A stretch of DNA of 64,000 nucleotides from Spirosoma luteum DSM 19990 (GCF_000374065.1 NZ_KB893246.1:62001-126000), one strand, 5' to 3'. Counted from the first letter of the stretch, positions 33,880 through 43,534 are shown. Numbers and translations are program-made. Notes: generated from the sequence alone by a model not told the origin.

Positions 33880-36800
33880 ATGCGGAACATCATTGTACGA
33901 CCAATTTTGCTTGTTGTCCTGCTGTCCGTCAGTTTACTAACTGCATTTGGCCTAACCAAGCCGGGCCGTAGCTTCCTGCACCGCCTGTCTCACACCAAAC
34001 GAGTGAGCAGGCCTGTGGCCAAAAAACCCCTTGTTCGTGCCCTGGCAACAACGGTAGCATCTTATAAATTCGGGCCCGCTGCCCAGCCAGTTGAAGTATT
34101 TGCCCTGCCGGATAGTGGACAACAGTGGGTAGACAGAGTATTCCACTCCCTCACACCCGAACAAAAAATTGGTCAGTTTTTTATGGTGGCAACATTCTCC
34201 AACCGCCATGAAAATCATTATCAGTATATCGACAATCTTATTCAGAACAACCATATTGGCGGTTTGATTTTTTTTCAGGGTGGTCCCCATCGTCAGGCTA
34301 TTCTGACAAACCGTTATCAGGCAGAGTCGAAAGTACCCCTGCTCATTGGCATCGACGGAGAATGGGGCCTTGGTATGCGGCTGGATAGTACGATGGATTT
34401 CCCAAAACAAATGTCGCTGGGAGCCATTCGGGATAATGAGTTGATTTACCAGATGGGCGCGGAAATCGGACGCCAGTGCCAGCGGCTTGGTATTCATATC
34501 AATTTTGCCCCCGTTTCAGATATCAACAGCAATCCAGCCAATCCGGTCATTGGGGTTCGCTCCTTTGGCGAATCGAAAGAGAATGTGGCCCTGAAAGCTT
34601 CTGCTTATATGCGTGGTTTGCAGCAAACGCACGTGATTGCTACCGCCAAACATTTTCCGGGTCATGGTAATACCAGTGCCGACTCGCATCATACGCTGCC
34701 AACGGTAGCGCGGTCGTCGGAACAAATGCGCGAGATTGACCTTTACCCGTTTCGCAAGCTCATTGCCGACAGTTTGATGGGGGTTGTAACGGGCCATCTG
34801 TACGTACCGGTTATGGATAATACCCCGGCACTGGCCGCGACGTTATCCGAGAAAATCGTTACGGAACTACTTAAGAAAGAACTGGGATTCCGGGGGCTGG
34901 TCTTTACGGATGCGCTGAACATGGGGGGCATCAGCCGGTCAGCCAAAGCACTGGATGTCAACCTTCGGGCATTGATAGCGGGCAATGACATCCTGCTCTA
35001 CCCCGAAAACGTTCGTGAAGCGTCCCTGCATATCCTGAGTGCTGTTCAGCAGGGGATTATTTCGCAGGAGTTTATCGACGAAAAGGTAAAAAAGATTCTT
35101 CGCGCCAAGTATTGGGCGGGCCTCAATCAATACAAACCCATTGATCTGGCCAACTTATCCACCGACCTGAACGCGCCCGAAGCTGAACTGCTGAAACAGA
35201 ACCTTTGTGAGCAATCGGTTACGGTGGCTGAAAACAAATATGACCTATTACCCTTAAACCGGCTGGATACGCTGCGGCTGGCTTCGATAGCCATTGGTGC
35301 CGAGCCGGGAAATATATTCCAGAAAACACTCAATCAATACGCGCCCTTCGAGACGATTGCGCTGCCTGACAAACCCGTTTCGGAGGCTAATCTGGCCGGT
35401 ATACTGGAAGATATTGGCGATGCCAATACAGTAGTTATCAGCTACCATCGCATGAGCGAATCGGCCAGTCGACAGTATGGCCTTACAAAGCCATCCCTCG
35501 ATCTGATAAGCCGCCTTAAACAACGGGGTATAAAGGTGGTCGTTACCGCATTCGGGTCGCCGTACAGTTTGCCGAAGTTTGCCGCAGCCGATGCCCTGGT
35601 TTGCGCCTATCAGGACCTGGATGATATGGAGCGCGTAGTGCCTCAGATACTGTTTGGTGGGTTGGGCGCGCGCGGTATGCTGCCCATTTCTATGGGTGAG
35701 CTGAAAATGGGCATGGGCCTGAAGTTGAATCCGGCAGGGCGGTTATCGGCCGGTTCGCCCGAAAGTGTTGGCATGAAGTCGTCCATCCTGAATCAAATCG
35801 ATGCAATTGCGCAGGGAGCCGTCAAGAACCATGTAGTTCCCGGATGCGAGATTCTGGTGGCTCGTAAAGGCAAAATTGTGTACAGCAAAAACTTTGGTGC
35901 ATTGACCTACTCCCCCAATTCGGAGAAGGTAACGGACGAAACCCTGTATGACCTGGCTTCACTGACCAAAGTACTGGCCACGCTGCAATCGGTTATGGTT
36001 CTCTATGACCGCAAGCAGATTGACCTGAATCAAAAAGCATCCGTCTACCTGCCCGAATTGCGGAATACCAATAAGCAGAATATTGTGCTGACGGATTTAC
36101 TATGGCACCAGTCAGGGATGGTATCGTATTACCCCACGACCTGGGACCGGACCCGACTACCCGGCGGGGGGTTGAAAGCCAGCTATTACTCTGCTACCCA
36201 CGACAGTTTACACACCCTTCAGATTGCCCCTACCCTTTGGGGTATTCCGGCCCTGCGCGATTCGGTCTGGAAGTGGGTTATTCAATCGCCCATGTCGCGC
36301 AAGATGGACCAGTCGGGTAAACCTGCCTACGTATATAGCGACCTCAACTTCTTGACGCTGCAAAAGATTGTAGAACGGGTTAGCGGGCAACCCCTCAACA
36401 AGTTTGTGACCGACAATGTGTATAAACCGCTCGGGTTACACCAACTAGGATTTACCCCGTTGCAGCGGTTATCAGACCCTGTGTGTGCCCCAACCGAACA
36501 GGACACCTATTATCGGAACCAGCTACTGGTGGGCACCGTACATGACCAGATGGCGGCTGTACAAGGGGGTATTTCGGGCCATGCCGGCCTGTTTGGTAAC
36601 GCGCGTGATATTGCCACACTGCTACAGATGAACCTCCAGAAAGGCGTGTACGGTGATCAGCGTATTCTGAATTTGATGACTGTTCCTTATTTTACCCAGA
36701 CGCTCAGCAACCGAAGTCACCGCGCGCTGGGCTGGGATAAGCCAAATCCAACCAGTACGAGTAGTGTGTACATGGCCCAACAGGTTTCACCCCGGTCGTT

Positions 36801-36966
36801 CGGCCACACCGGTTTCACGGGTAATGTGGTTTGGGTTGACCCCGACGATGAGTTAATTTTTGTCTTTCTCTCGAACCGTATTTATCCTACAGCCGGTAAT
36901 AACTCCATCAACACGACAAAACTTCGTCGGCGTATTCACGAAGTAATCTACAGCGCGGTACAGTAG
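33880..36966 (+). CDS. GH3 beta-N-acetylglucosaminidase fused to beta-lactamase-type serine hydrolase
   Basis: A ~1028-residue envelope enzyme. A signal/anchor (ILLVVLLSVSLLTAFGL) leads into a GH3 domain (about residues 75-390) with the NagZ-type dyad loop KHFPGHGNTSADSHH and the nucleophile Asp in FTDALNMGG. A GH3 C-terminal domain follows (to ~590). The last ~400 residues are a class C/penicillin-binding fold: SxxK in ASLTKVLAT (Ser about residue 691), YSDLN as the YxN motif, and HTG in FGHTGFTG. Both halves keep their catalytic residues. It likely removes GlcNAc from peptidoglycan fragments and trims peptides or esters. ATG at 33880 preferred to a TTG two codons earlier. Confidence 0.93.
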   Translation: MRNIIVRPILLVVLLSVSLLTAFGLTKPGRSFLHRLSHTKRVSRPVAKKPLVRALATTVASYKFGPAAQPVEVFALPDSGQQWVDRVFHSLTPEQKIGQFFMVATFSNRHENHYQYIDNLIQNNHIGGLIFFQGGPHRQAILTNRYQAESKVPLLIGIDGEWGLGMRLDSTMDFPKQMSLGAIRDNELIYQMGAEIGRQCQRLGIHINFAPVSDINSNPANPVIGVRSFGESKENVALKASAYMRGLQQTHVIATAKHFPGHGNTSADSHHTLPTVARSSEQMREIDLYPFRKLIADSLMGVVTGHLYVPVMDNTPALAATLSEKIVTELLKKELGFRGLVFTDALNMGGISRSAKALDVNLRALIAGNDILLYPENVREASLHILSAVQQGIISQEFIDEKVKKILRAKYWAGLNQYKPIDLANLSTDLNAPEAELLKQNLCEQSVTVAENKYDLLPLNRLDTLRLASIAIGAEPGNIFQKTLNQYAPFETIALPDKPVSEANLAGILEDIGDANTVVISYHRMSESASRQYGLTKPSLDLISRLKQRGIKVVVTAFGSPYSLPKFAAADALVCAYQDLDDMERVVPQILFGGLGARGMLPISMGELKMGMGLKLNPAGRLSAGSPESVGMKSSILNQIDAIAQGAVKNHVVPGCEILVARKGKIVYSKNFGALTYSPNSEKVTDETLYDLASLTKVLATLQSVMVLYDRKQIDLNQKASVYLPELRNTNKQNIVLTDLLWHQSGMVSYYPTTWDRTRLPGGGLKASYYSATHDSLHTLQIAPTLWGIPALRDSVWKWVIQSPMSRKMDQSGKPAYVYSDLNFLTLQKIVERVSGQPLNKFVTDNVYKPLGLHQLGFTPLQRLSDPVCAPTEQDTYYRNQLLVGTVHDQMAAVQGGISGHAGLFGNARDIATLLQMNLQKGVYGDQRILNLMTVPYFTQTLSNRSHRALGWDKPNPTSTSSVYMAQQVSPRSFGHTGFTGNVVWVDPDDELIFVFLSNRIYPTAGNNSINTTKLRRRIHEVIYSAVQ

Positions 36967-37029
36967 TGGTGTCCTGATTGAATGGAGGCACACAGCTTTC
37001 ATTTACATCTATTTATTGCGTCATTTGTG

Positions 37030-37060
37030 GCCACTTCCGGCATGAAGTGGCATTTTTATT
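37030..37060 (+). terminator. Intrinsic terminator after the GH3 fusion gene
   Basis: GCCACTTC (37030-37037) pairs with GAAGTGGC (37044-37051) around a 6-nt loop, followed by the T-rich CATTTTTATT. It lies 64 nt after the stop. Confidence 0.7.
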
Positions 37061-37233
37061 GCTATGTGTACCAAACGGGATTATTGCTATAATAATTTAC
37101 TAACTACCGGCAGCTAAAATACTGATAGCCAGTAAACTAACAAAAGCCAATCCGTTATACTCTCCCATCGAAATTCCTCTTCCCTGCGTATGCAGTTTAC
37201 CTTTAGACGCTGTTGCGCCTGTTCATTTTTCAT

Positions 37234-40200
37234 ATGAGACGTACACTTTACGCTTATCTATTCATCTGCCTGAGTATGGCCGGGTTGTCTACCCGCAGTA
37301 CAGCGCAGACTATCTCGACCGGGGTGGTCAGCCCAGTCAGCGTTTGTCCCGGTGGAGCCGTCTCTATTGCGTATACTGTATCTGCATCCTTTGCGGCTGG
37401 AAATACCTTCTCGGCACAACTCTCCGACGCAACCGGCGTATTCCCGGTAAAACCAGTGGCAATTGGTACACTGGCCAGCGTAACATCGGGGACTATCAAT
37501 GCAACAATCCCCTCATCGATTGCCGCTGGCACTGGTTATCGGGTTCGGGTATTGGCCAGTGCACCAGCGCAAACAGGGTCAACCAGTTTGGCCTCTCTCA
37601 CCGTTAACGCTCCACTTTCGCCGGGTATAACAACGCCCGTTGCGTACTGCGTGAACCAGGTTGCGTCTCCGCTGGTAGCCACCCCTTCTGCCGGAGGTAC
37701 GCTGCAATGGTACGCATTAAATGGTACATCAACGAGTGCCACAGCCCCAACCCCTGATACCAAATCAGCAGGTCCAACATCCTATTCGGTCAGCCAGGTG
37801 GTTGGTGGCTGCGAAAGTGCCCGTAGTGTTATTACGGTTAACGTATCAACAGGCCCCAATGCCCCCGGTGTATCATCCGTCAGTTACTGTATTGGTCAGT
37901 CGGCTACTTCATTAACGGCAACGCCATTGCCCGGTGCTGCCCTTACCTGGTACACGTCGACATCGGCAAGTGTAGGCTCTTCCATTGCCCCTACGCCTTC
38001 GACAAAAACCGCTGGTACTACTGTATATTACGTAAGCCAGCGTATAGGTTCCTGCGAAAGCCAGCGGGCCAGCCTGGTTGTGACGGTAAACGGCGCACCA
38101 GACGCACCAACCGCCATTGTCCCTGCTCCTTATTGCGCTGGAGCGGTGGCGACATCACTAACAGCAACCGGGCAGAATCTGAAATGGTACGGTACAGCCG
38201 CAACAGGTGGCACCAGTTCGTCCGTAGCAACGATACCCAACACCGCAGCGGCCGGTACACTGGATTATTACGTCAGTCAAACAGTGGGTGGCTGCGAAAG
38301 TGCCCGCACCGGTATTGTCGTGGTTATAAACCCTGCCCCATCCGTACCGGCAACTATTTCGCCTGCCTACTGCCAGAATCAGACCGCTAGTGCCCTTACA
38401 GCAACACCGGCTGCTGGTGGCACACTTAACTGGTATGGAACGGCACCAACGGGAGGAACTGCGTCTACTACAGCCACTATACCCTCCACCGCATCGGCGG
38501 GTACGGTCAATTATTACGTCAGTCAAACAGTAAGCGGTTGCGAAGGTCCCAGAGCCGCTATTGGCGTTATCACGAAAGCAACTCCCGTTGCTCCGGGCAT
38601 CATAACTCCCATTACTGCCTGTCAGAACCGGACCGGCTATGCCCTGGTAGCGACGCCCTCCGCTGGTGGTGCACTTAACTGGTACGGCACTTCGGCAATG
38701 GGGGGCACAGCAACCTCCAATCCTGCCTCCCCATCCACTGCGTCCGTAGGCTCGACCCTGTACTACGTCAGCCAAACGCTGAGTGGTTGCGAAGGCCCCC
38801 GGGCCTCCATTACCGTTTCTGTCAACGCTGTTCCTGCTCCGCCATCGGCAACTCCCCCCCGTACTTACTGCCAAACCGAAACGGCATCTCCGCTGGTAGC
38901 CAGTGGATCTGCTCTGAAGTGGTATGGACTAGATTCTACGAACCGGAGTCCAACCACGGGTGCAACTGTACCACTTACCAGTTCGGCCTTTGTAGGGAGC
39001 AGAAATTACTACGTTACCCAAACCGTTGTAGGGTGCGAAAGTTACGTTCGTGCCATTCCGGTTATTACCAAAGTTACCCCCAACCCACCCGCGGTTCAGG
39101 AGGTGAGTTTCTGCCAGAATTACCCAGCGGTGCCGCTTACGGCCACACCGGTCCCGAATGCAACTCTCAACTGGTATGGCGAGAATGCATCGGGCGGTAC
39201 GGCTTCTGCGGCTCCCCCGGCCATTCCCACCAGTGTCGATAAAACATACACTTTTTATGTTAGTCAAACACTCGATGGCTGCGAGTCGGGCCTGGGAAGT
39301 GCCGCGGGGCGGGCCGCTATACGGGCACGGGTCAAACCAACGCCTGGTGCGCCCGGTGTAAGCCCGGTAAGTTTCTGTAACAACGGTCCGGCTCAGGCAC
39401 TGACGGCGAACGGCACGGGGCTGACGTGGTACAACGGGGCAGACAGTCCGCTGGGAGTTACTCCCATACCCGGCACGAGTACGGTAGGGAATCAGGTATA
39501 CAAAGTAACCCAAACCTCCGGCGAGGGATGCGAAAGCCCTAAAGCCAGTCTAACGGTTATTATCAATCCCCTGCCCGGTCTGCCAGGGGTATCGAATTTG
39601 ACGTATTGCCAGACGCAGCAGGACCAGCCTCCGCAAAACCTCACACCCTTAACGGCCAGCGGACAAAATTTGAGATGGTACAATCCCGATGGCAATGCCT
39701 ACCCTAACGCCCCGATTCCGGTAATTGACCGGGCGGGTACCCAGTCGTATCAGGTTAGTCAGACCGTTAGTAATTGTGAGGGCGCCAAAGCAACCATCCA
39801 GGTCAATGTCAACACCTTGCCTGCTCCCACTACGCCAAAAGCTGTTGTTACCTATTGCGTAAACGCCAAAGCGGTTCCACTGGAGGCCAGTGGCGAAACA
39901 GGCAGTCAGTTAAGATGGATTGACCCCTACGGGCGGATTACCCCTGATGCGCCTACACCTTCGACCCTGAATACCAATGTAGTGCCCGGTGGGGATCCTT
40001 TTTACGTGTATCAGATTGGGACCAGCGGATGCTATAGTCCCCGGGCCATTGTAAAAGCAGTTGTTACGTCACCACCTACCCTGGCTCTGGTTGCCCCTGT
40101 TGCGAGTACGAACCTGGGGCAAAGAGTACCCCTTCAACTGACGTTTACCAGTTCCGGCCCGTTCACGTACACCCTTACCGGAGGGTACACCGGTAGTTCC

Positions 40201-41154
40201 ATCACATCCGATACCACTATTTCGGTGCTACCCAGGGGAAACACCATCTATCAGGTCGAGACCGTTTCAAATGGGTGTGGCCTAGGGTTACCCGGTAGTC
40301 CGGCTACGGCTCAGGTAACTGTTCGGGTACCAACTATAGCAACCAGTGCACTAACGGCTTCTACCCTTTGCGTTGGTGGGTCACTCTCCGTGCCTTTCAC
40401 CACAACGGGCGCGTTTAATACTGGTAATACTTTCAACTTCGAAGTGGTTAGCATGGTCGACACAACGAAGAAATACGATATACCCGCCACGGCCACCGGA
40501 TCACCGGTAACCGCTATGCTGCCCACTACCCTACCCGGAGGAGACTATTTTGTTCGTGTCAAAGCCAACAACCCGGAAATTGGCATTATCGGCAGCAACA
40601 GTCCTACCCCATTAACCGTGCGCGCACTGGCCAGTGCTGTTCTGACGGGTTCACAAACCATCTACGAGTCCATCCCGGTTAACCTGACCATGACGCTGGG
40701 GGGTGATGGGCCATGGGCCATTGTGTACTCGGACAGTCTCCGCAGTTATGCTGCTACGGCGGATAGTAATCCCTATTTTCTGGAAGCCCGACCCACTCAA
40801 ACAACTACCTACCGGTTGACGAGTGTACGTAATGTTTGCGGCAGCGGGCCCGTTTCCGGCCTGGCCACTGTTATAGTAGTACCCTTGCTGGGTGTAGTTG
40901 ATAACCCGCTCGATCCCCTGGTGAAAACCTATCCGGTTCCTGCCGCCACAACACTTCTGGTTGAATTAGATGTACCTTTGACCAAGCAACCGGCCACCCT
41001 GTTATTGACCGATGCGAGTGGGCGACCCATCCTGCAGCGCATAACCCGTGATCGGATTAATGAACTGGACCTGACCACTCAACCCAACGGACTGTACCTG
41101 TTGCGCATCCAGGTTGGAGACCGGCAAACCATTCGTAAAGTGATGAAACAGTGA
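37234..41154 (+). CDS. T9SS-secreted adhesin-like protein with ten Ig-like (CHU_C-type) repeats
   Basis: A ~1306-residue surface protein. Signal peptide RTLYAYLFICLSMAGLSTRSTAQ, then an Ig-like domain, about ten tandem repeats of ~75-80 residues, two further Ig-like domains and a C-terminal sorting domain (VKTYPVPAATTLLVELD ... GLYLLRIQVGDRQTIRKVMKQ). Each repeat has a Cys in a YC.N or YC.GQ strand, a central LNWYGT or LTWYTS, YYVSQ, and CES.R or CEGPR, so each probably holds one disulfide. The design suits adhesion or gliding. Start taken at the ATG at 37234, seven codons after a TTG in the same frame. A TACCTTTA box lies at 37198-37205. Repeat number may vary between strains. Confidence 0.9.
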   Translation: MRRTLYAYLFICLSMAGLSTRSTAQTISTGVVSPVSVCPGGAVSIAYTVSASFAAGNTFSAQLSDATGVFPVKPVAIGTLASVTSGTINATIPSSIAAGTGYRVRVLASAPAQTGSTSLASLTVNAPLSPGITTPVAYCVNQVASPLVATPSAGGTLQWYALNGTSTSATAPTPDTKSAGPTSYSVSQVVGGCESARSVITVNVSTGPNAPGVSSVSYCIGQSATSLTATPLPGAALTWYTSTSASVGSSIAPTPSTKTAGTTVYYVSQRIGSCESQRASLVVTVNGAPDAPTAIVPAPYCAGAVATSLTATGQNLKWYGTAATGGTSSSVATIPNTAAAGTLDYYVSQTVGGCESARTGIVVVINPAPSVPATISPAYCQNQTASALTATPAAGGTLNWYGTAPTGGTASTTATIPSTASAGTVNYYVSQTVSGCEGPRAAIGVITKATPVAPGIITPITACQNRTGYALVATPSAGGALNWYGTSAMGGTATSNPASPSTASVGSTLYYVSQTLSGCEGPRASITVSVNAVPAPPSATPPRTYCQTETASPLVASGSALKWYGLDSTNRSPTTGATVPLTSSAFVGSRNYYVTQTVVGCESYVRAIPVITKVTPNPPAVQEVSFCQNYPAVPLTATPVPNATLNWYGENASGGTASAAPPAIPTSVDKTYTFYVSQTLDGCESGLGSAAGRAAIRARVKPTPGAPGVSPVSFCNNGPAQALTANGTGLTWYNGADSPLGVTPIPGTSTVGNQVYKVTQTSGEGCESPKASLTVIINPLPGLPGVSNLTYCQTQQDQPPQNLTPLTASGQNLRWYNPDGNAYPNAPIPVIDRAGTQSYQVSQTVSNCEGAKATIQVNVNTLPAPTTPKAVVTYCVNAKAVPLEASGETGSQLRWIDPYGRITPDAPTPSTLNTNVVPGGDPFYVYQIGTSGCYSPRAIVKAVVTSPPTLALVAPVASTNLGQRVPLQLTFTSSGPFTYTLTGGYTGSSITSDTTISVLPRGNTIYQVETVSNGCGLGLPGSPATAQVTVRVPTIATSALTASTLCVGGSLSVPFTTTGAFNTGNTFNFEVVSMVDTTKKYDIPATATGSPVTAMLPTTLPGGDYFVRVKANNPEIGIIGSNSPTPLTVRALASAVLTGSQTIYESIPVNLTMTLGGDGPWAIVYSDSLRSYAATADSNPYFLEARPTQTTTYRLTSVRNVCGSGPVSGLATVIVVPLLGVVDNPLDPLVKTYPVPAATTLLVELDVPLTKQPATLLLTDASGRPILQRITRDRINELDLTTQPNGLYLLRIQVGDRQTIRKVMKQ

Positions 41155-41194
41155 GTAATCAGTCGGGTAGTGGCTGATTGCCGAATCGATCCTT

Positions 41195-41629
41195 ATGCCT
41201 GACGAGTACTTTATGGAAATGGCACTGATCCTGGCCGAAGAAGCCGCCGATAGCGGGGAGATTCCCGTTGGTGCGCTGGTCGTTTGCCGGAATCGGATTA
41301 TTGCCAAAGCCCGTAACCAGACTGAGCAACTCAACGATGTAACGGCTCATGCCGAATTGATGGCCATCACAGCAGCCGCGCACTACTTAGGCAGTAAATA
41401 CCTGACTGACTGCACGCTGTACGTAACCCTGGAGCCCTGTGTTATGTGTGCAGGTGCTTTATTCTGGGCGCAGCTGAGTCGGCTTGTTATTGGCGCACCC
41501 GATCCAAAACGGGGCTATAGCCGCATCCAGCCCCCCTTACTCCACCCTAAAACCCGACTCGAAACGGGTGTACTGGCCGAAGAAAGCAAAGCGTTGCTTT
41601 CAAAGTTTTTCGACCGGTTAAGAACATAA
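41195..41629 (+). CDS. tadA: tRNA-specific adenosine deaminase
   Basis: A 144-residue zinc deaminase that converts A34 to inosine in tRNA-Arg(ACG). The zinc site is visible in TAHAELMAI (HAE) and TLEPCVMCAGAL (PCxxC). An N-terminal helix EYFMEMALILAEEAADSGEIPVGA matches the family. Length is normal. It starts 40 nt after the adhesin gene and is followed by sodA; a general nucleoside deaminase paralogue is possible but the core matches TadA. Confidence 0.92.
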   Translation: MPDEYFMEMALILAEEAADSGEIPVGALVVCRNRIIAKARNQTEQLNDVTAHAELMAITAAAHYLGSKYLTDCTLYVTLEPCVMCAGALFWAQLSRLVIGAPDPKRGYSRIQPPLLHPKTRLETGVLAEESKALLSKFFDRLRT

Positions 41630-41686
41630 ACTCCTGTCGACGTGTTAATTTAACCGAATAATCATTCATTCTAACCAAGCAATATA

Positions 41687-42301
41687 ATGGCTTTTGTATT
41701 AGATCCTCTTCCCTACCCTAGTGACTCGCTTGAACCTAATATCGACAAGCAAACGATGGAAATTCACCACGATAAGCACCATAACGCTTACGTGACAAAC
41801 CTGAATAATGCCATTGCCGGTACAGAAATGGAAAGCAAATCAATCGACGATATTCTGGCAAACATCAGCAAAGCACCCGTTGCTGTTCGGAACAACGGCG
41901 GTGGCCATTACAACCATACATTGTTCTGGAATACCATTTCTGGCAATGGTGGTGGCGAACCAACGGGTACGCTGGCCGATGCCATCGATACAAAATTTGG
42001 CTCTTTTGCTACTTTCAAAGAAGAGTTTACCAAAGCAGCAACCACCCGCTTTGGTTCGGGTTGGGCCTGGCTTATCGTAACCGCGGAGGGAGAACTAGCC
42101 GTTACGTCGACACCAAACCAGGATAACCCGCTAATGGATATTGCCGAAATGAAAGGCTTCCCAATTATTGGGCTTGACGTTTGGGAACACGCTTATTATC
42201 TGAAGTACCAGAATAAGCGTCCCGACTATATTGCTGCCTATTTTAACGTGGTTGACTGGGCTGCCGCTGAAAAGCGCTATCAGAAAGCCAAACAGGCTTA
42301 G
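41687..42301 (+). CDS. sodA: Superoxide dismutase, Mn/Fe family, probably Mn
   Basis: A 204-residue cytosolic enzyme that disproportionates superoxide. Metal ligands are His in [12 protein letters not shown] (about residue 28), His in HYNHTLFW (about 80), and Asp and His in [10 protein letters not shown] (about 164 and 168). The GGG before HYNH and the Gln in PNQDNPL fit the manganese type. No signal peptide. Followed by a hairpin at 42308. Confidence 0.94.
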   Translation: MAFVLDPLPYPSDSLEPNIDKQTMEIHHDKHHNAYVTNLNNAIAGTEMESKSIDDILANISKAPVAVRNNGGGHYNHTLFWNTISGNGGGEPTGTLADAIDTKFGSFATFKEEFTKAATTRFGSGWAWLIVTAEGELAVTSTPNQDNPLMDIAEMKGFPIIGLDVWEHAYYLKYQNKRPDYIAAYFNVVDWAAAEKRYQKAKQA

Positions 42302-42307
42302 GGCGTT

Positions 42308-42363
42308 ATGAATTATAAATGATGAATGCTCTTTTTTTTGGTCATTCATCATTTATAATTCAT
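42308..42363 (+). terminator. Hairpin after sodA, 21-bp stem
   Basis: Arms 42308-42328 and 42343-42363 are perfect reverse complements around a T-rich 14-nt loop, 6 nt after the sodA stop. Both arms are AT-rich repeats of ATGAAT/ATTCAT, and a further partial copy (AATTCATCAT) follows. Confidence 0.7.
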
Positions 42364-42373
42364 AATTCATCAT

Positions 42374-42381
42374 TACTTTTG
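42374..42381 (+). promoter_or_regulatory. -7 box TACTTTTG of the tRNA-His gene
   Basis: TACTTTTG matches TAnnTTTG and lies 13 nt upstream of the tRNA, so transcription would start a few bases before it. No clear TTG is found at the -33 distance. Confidence 0.5.
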
Positions 42382-42394
42382 CACTCCCAAAAAC

Positions 42395-42469
42395 GGTGAT
42401 TGTAGCTCAGTCGGTTAGAGCGCCGGATTGTGGTTCCGGAGGTCGCGGGTTCGAGCCCCGTCTTTCACC
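42395..42469 (+). tRNA. tRNA-His (anticodon GTG)
   Basis: A cloverleaf with the extra 5' G (42395) facing discriminator C (42469), as required for His. The anticodon loop TTGTGGT is closed by CCGGA/TCCGG, the D-arm is AGCTCAGTCGGTTAGAGC, and the T-loop TTCGAGC is closed by GCGGG/CCCGT. The acceptor stem GTGATTG/CTTTCAC has two adjacent T-T mismatches (42400-42464 and 42401-42463). CCA is not encoded. Confidence 0.93.
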
Positions 42470-42475
42470 CTGGTT

Positions 42476-42504
42476 AAAGCCCTGACGTTGTCAGGGCTTT
42501 TTTT
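42476..42504 (+). terminator. Intrinsic terminator of tRNA-His
   Basis: AAAGCCCTGAC (42476-42486) pairs with GTCAGGGCTTT (42490-42500) around a 3-nt loop, followed by more T. A classic rho-independent terminator 7 nt after the tRNA. Confidence 0.92.
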
Positions 42505-42658
42505 GTTTGTACTCAAGCTCATTGGTACTTGCCCGGCTGTAATCTTCTGCAATAAACGCATAGTCTTTTTGTAGTTATTTATCTTGTTTAACGTTTAATT
42601 GAAAACATTGAACAAAATTTCCAGAGATGGCGTTAACGGGTTACTAATCAGCACAACT

Positions 42659-43534
42659 ATGAGTACGTATTCAATCAAAGATCTGGAACAACTTTCGGGC
42701 ATCAAAGCCCATACGCTCCGTATTTGGGAGCAACGCTATGCTATTATAGCCCCACAACGGTCAGATACCAACATTAGAGCTTACGATGACCAGGATTTAA
42801 AACTGGTACTGAACATCGCGATGTTGAAAGATAATGGCTATAAAATCTCGGATATTTCAAAATTATCCTTGGATGACCTGTACAACAAGGTAATTACGGT
42901 CACCAATAAACAGCTTAACTACCCTGATCAGATTCAGGCACTTACGCTGGCCATGCTTGATTTCAATGAAGACAGATTCGAGCAGATTATCTCTAGCAAC
43001 ATTGAGCGATTTGGCTTCGAGAATACGATGATCCATATCATCTATCCCTTCCTGAATCGTATCGGAGTCTTATGGGTAACCGATACGGTGGGCCCCGCTC
43101 AGGAACATTTTATAATCAACCTGATTCGACAGAAACTAATCGTAGCAATCGAGGAAAACAGGCTTGCCAAGCGGGCAAATGCGGAAAAATACCTGTTGTT
43201 TCTTCCGGAGGGCGAATACCACGAAATCAGTCTGTTATTTGCCAATTATCTTATCTCAGCCCGGTCAAACAAAGTTATTTACCTGGGGCAGAACCTTCCG
43301 TTCGATGAGTTGCAACCAGTTTACGAACGGTATAAACCCGATTATATATTTACCGTTCTAACCTCTTCATTTTCAAACCATGATGTGCAGCCCTATGTAA
43401 ATCGGCTAGCTGCGACCTTCCCGGATACGCAAATACTGTTGACTGGGTATCAGGTAGTAGGACAAGACATTGATACGCCGGACAATGCCAGAATAATAAA
43501 TCAGATAAGCGACCTCATTCGTATCCTGACGTAA
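42659..43534 (+). CDS. MerR-type regulator with B12-binding domain (CarH/LitR-like photoreceptor)
   Basis: A 291-residue regulator. The MerR helix-turn-helix (YSIKDLEQLSGIKAHTLRIW EQRY in outline) is followed by a four-helix bundle and a Rossmann B12-binding domain. The bundle has W139 and E149-H150 in the Wx9EH pattern that contacts adenosylcobalamin in CarH photoreceptors. The lower-ligand motif reads EYHEIS (His 188), an ExHxxG with Ser in place of Gly. Such proteins bind DNA in the dark and release it in light. Start taken at the ATG at 42659; the frame stays open from a TTG at 42599. No carotenoid gene is adjacent, so its targets are unknown. Confidence 0.87.
   Translation: MSTYSIKDLEQLSGIKAHTLRIWEQRYAIIAPQRSDTNIRAYDDQDLKLVLNIAMLKDNGYKISDISKLSLDDLYNKVITVTNKQLNYPDQIQALTLAMLDFNEDRFEQIISSNIERFGFENTMIHIIYPFLNRIGVLWVTDTVGPAQEHFIINLIRQKLIVAIEENRLAKRANAEKYLLFLPEGEYHEISLLFANYLISARSNKVIYLGQNLPFDELQPVYERYKPDYIFTVLTSSFSNHDVQPYVNRLAATFPDTQILLTGYQVVGQDIDTPDNARIINQISDLIRILT

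Noticed and set aside
38158-38874. 238-codon antisense ORF rich in Gly, Arg, Ser and Cys
   Set aside because: It mirrors the Ig-repeat coding strand and arises from repeated codons; no start context or family.
42599-42658. 20-codon extension of the MerR/B12 regulator from a TTG
   Set aside because: The MerR fold starts at MSTYSIKDLEQ, so the ATG at 42659 is enough.
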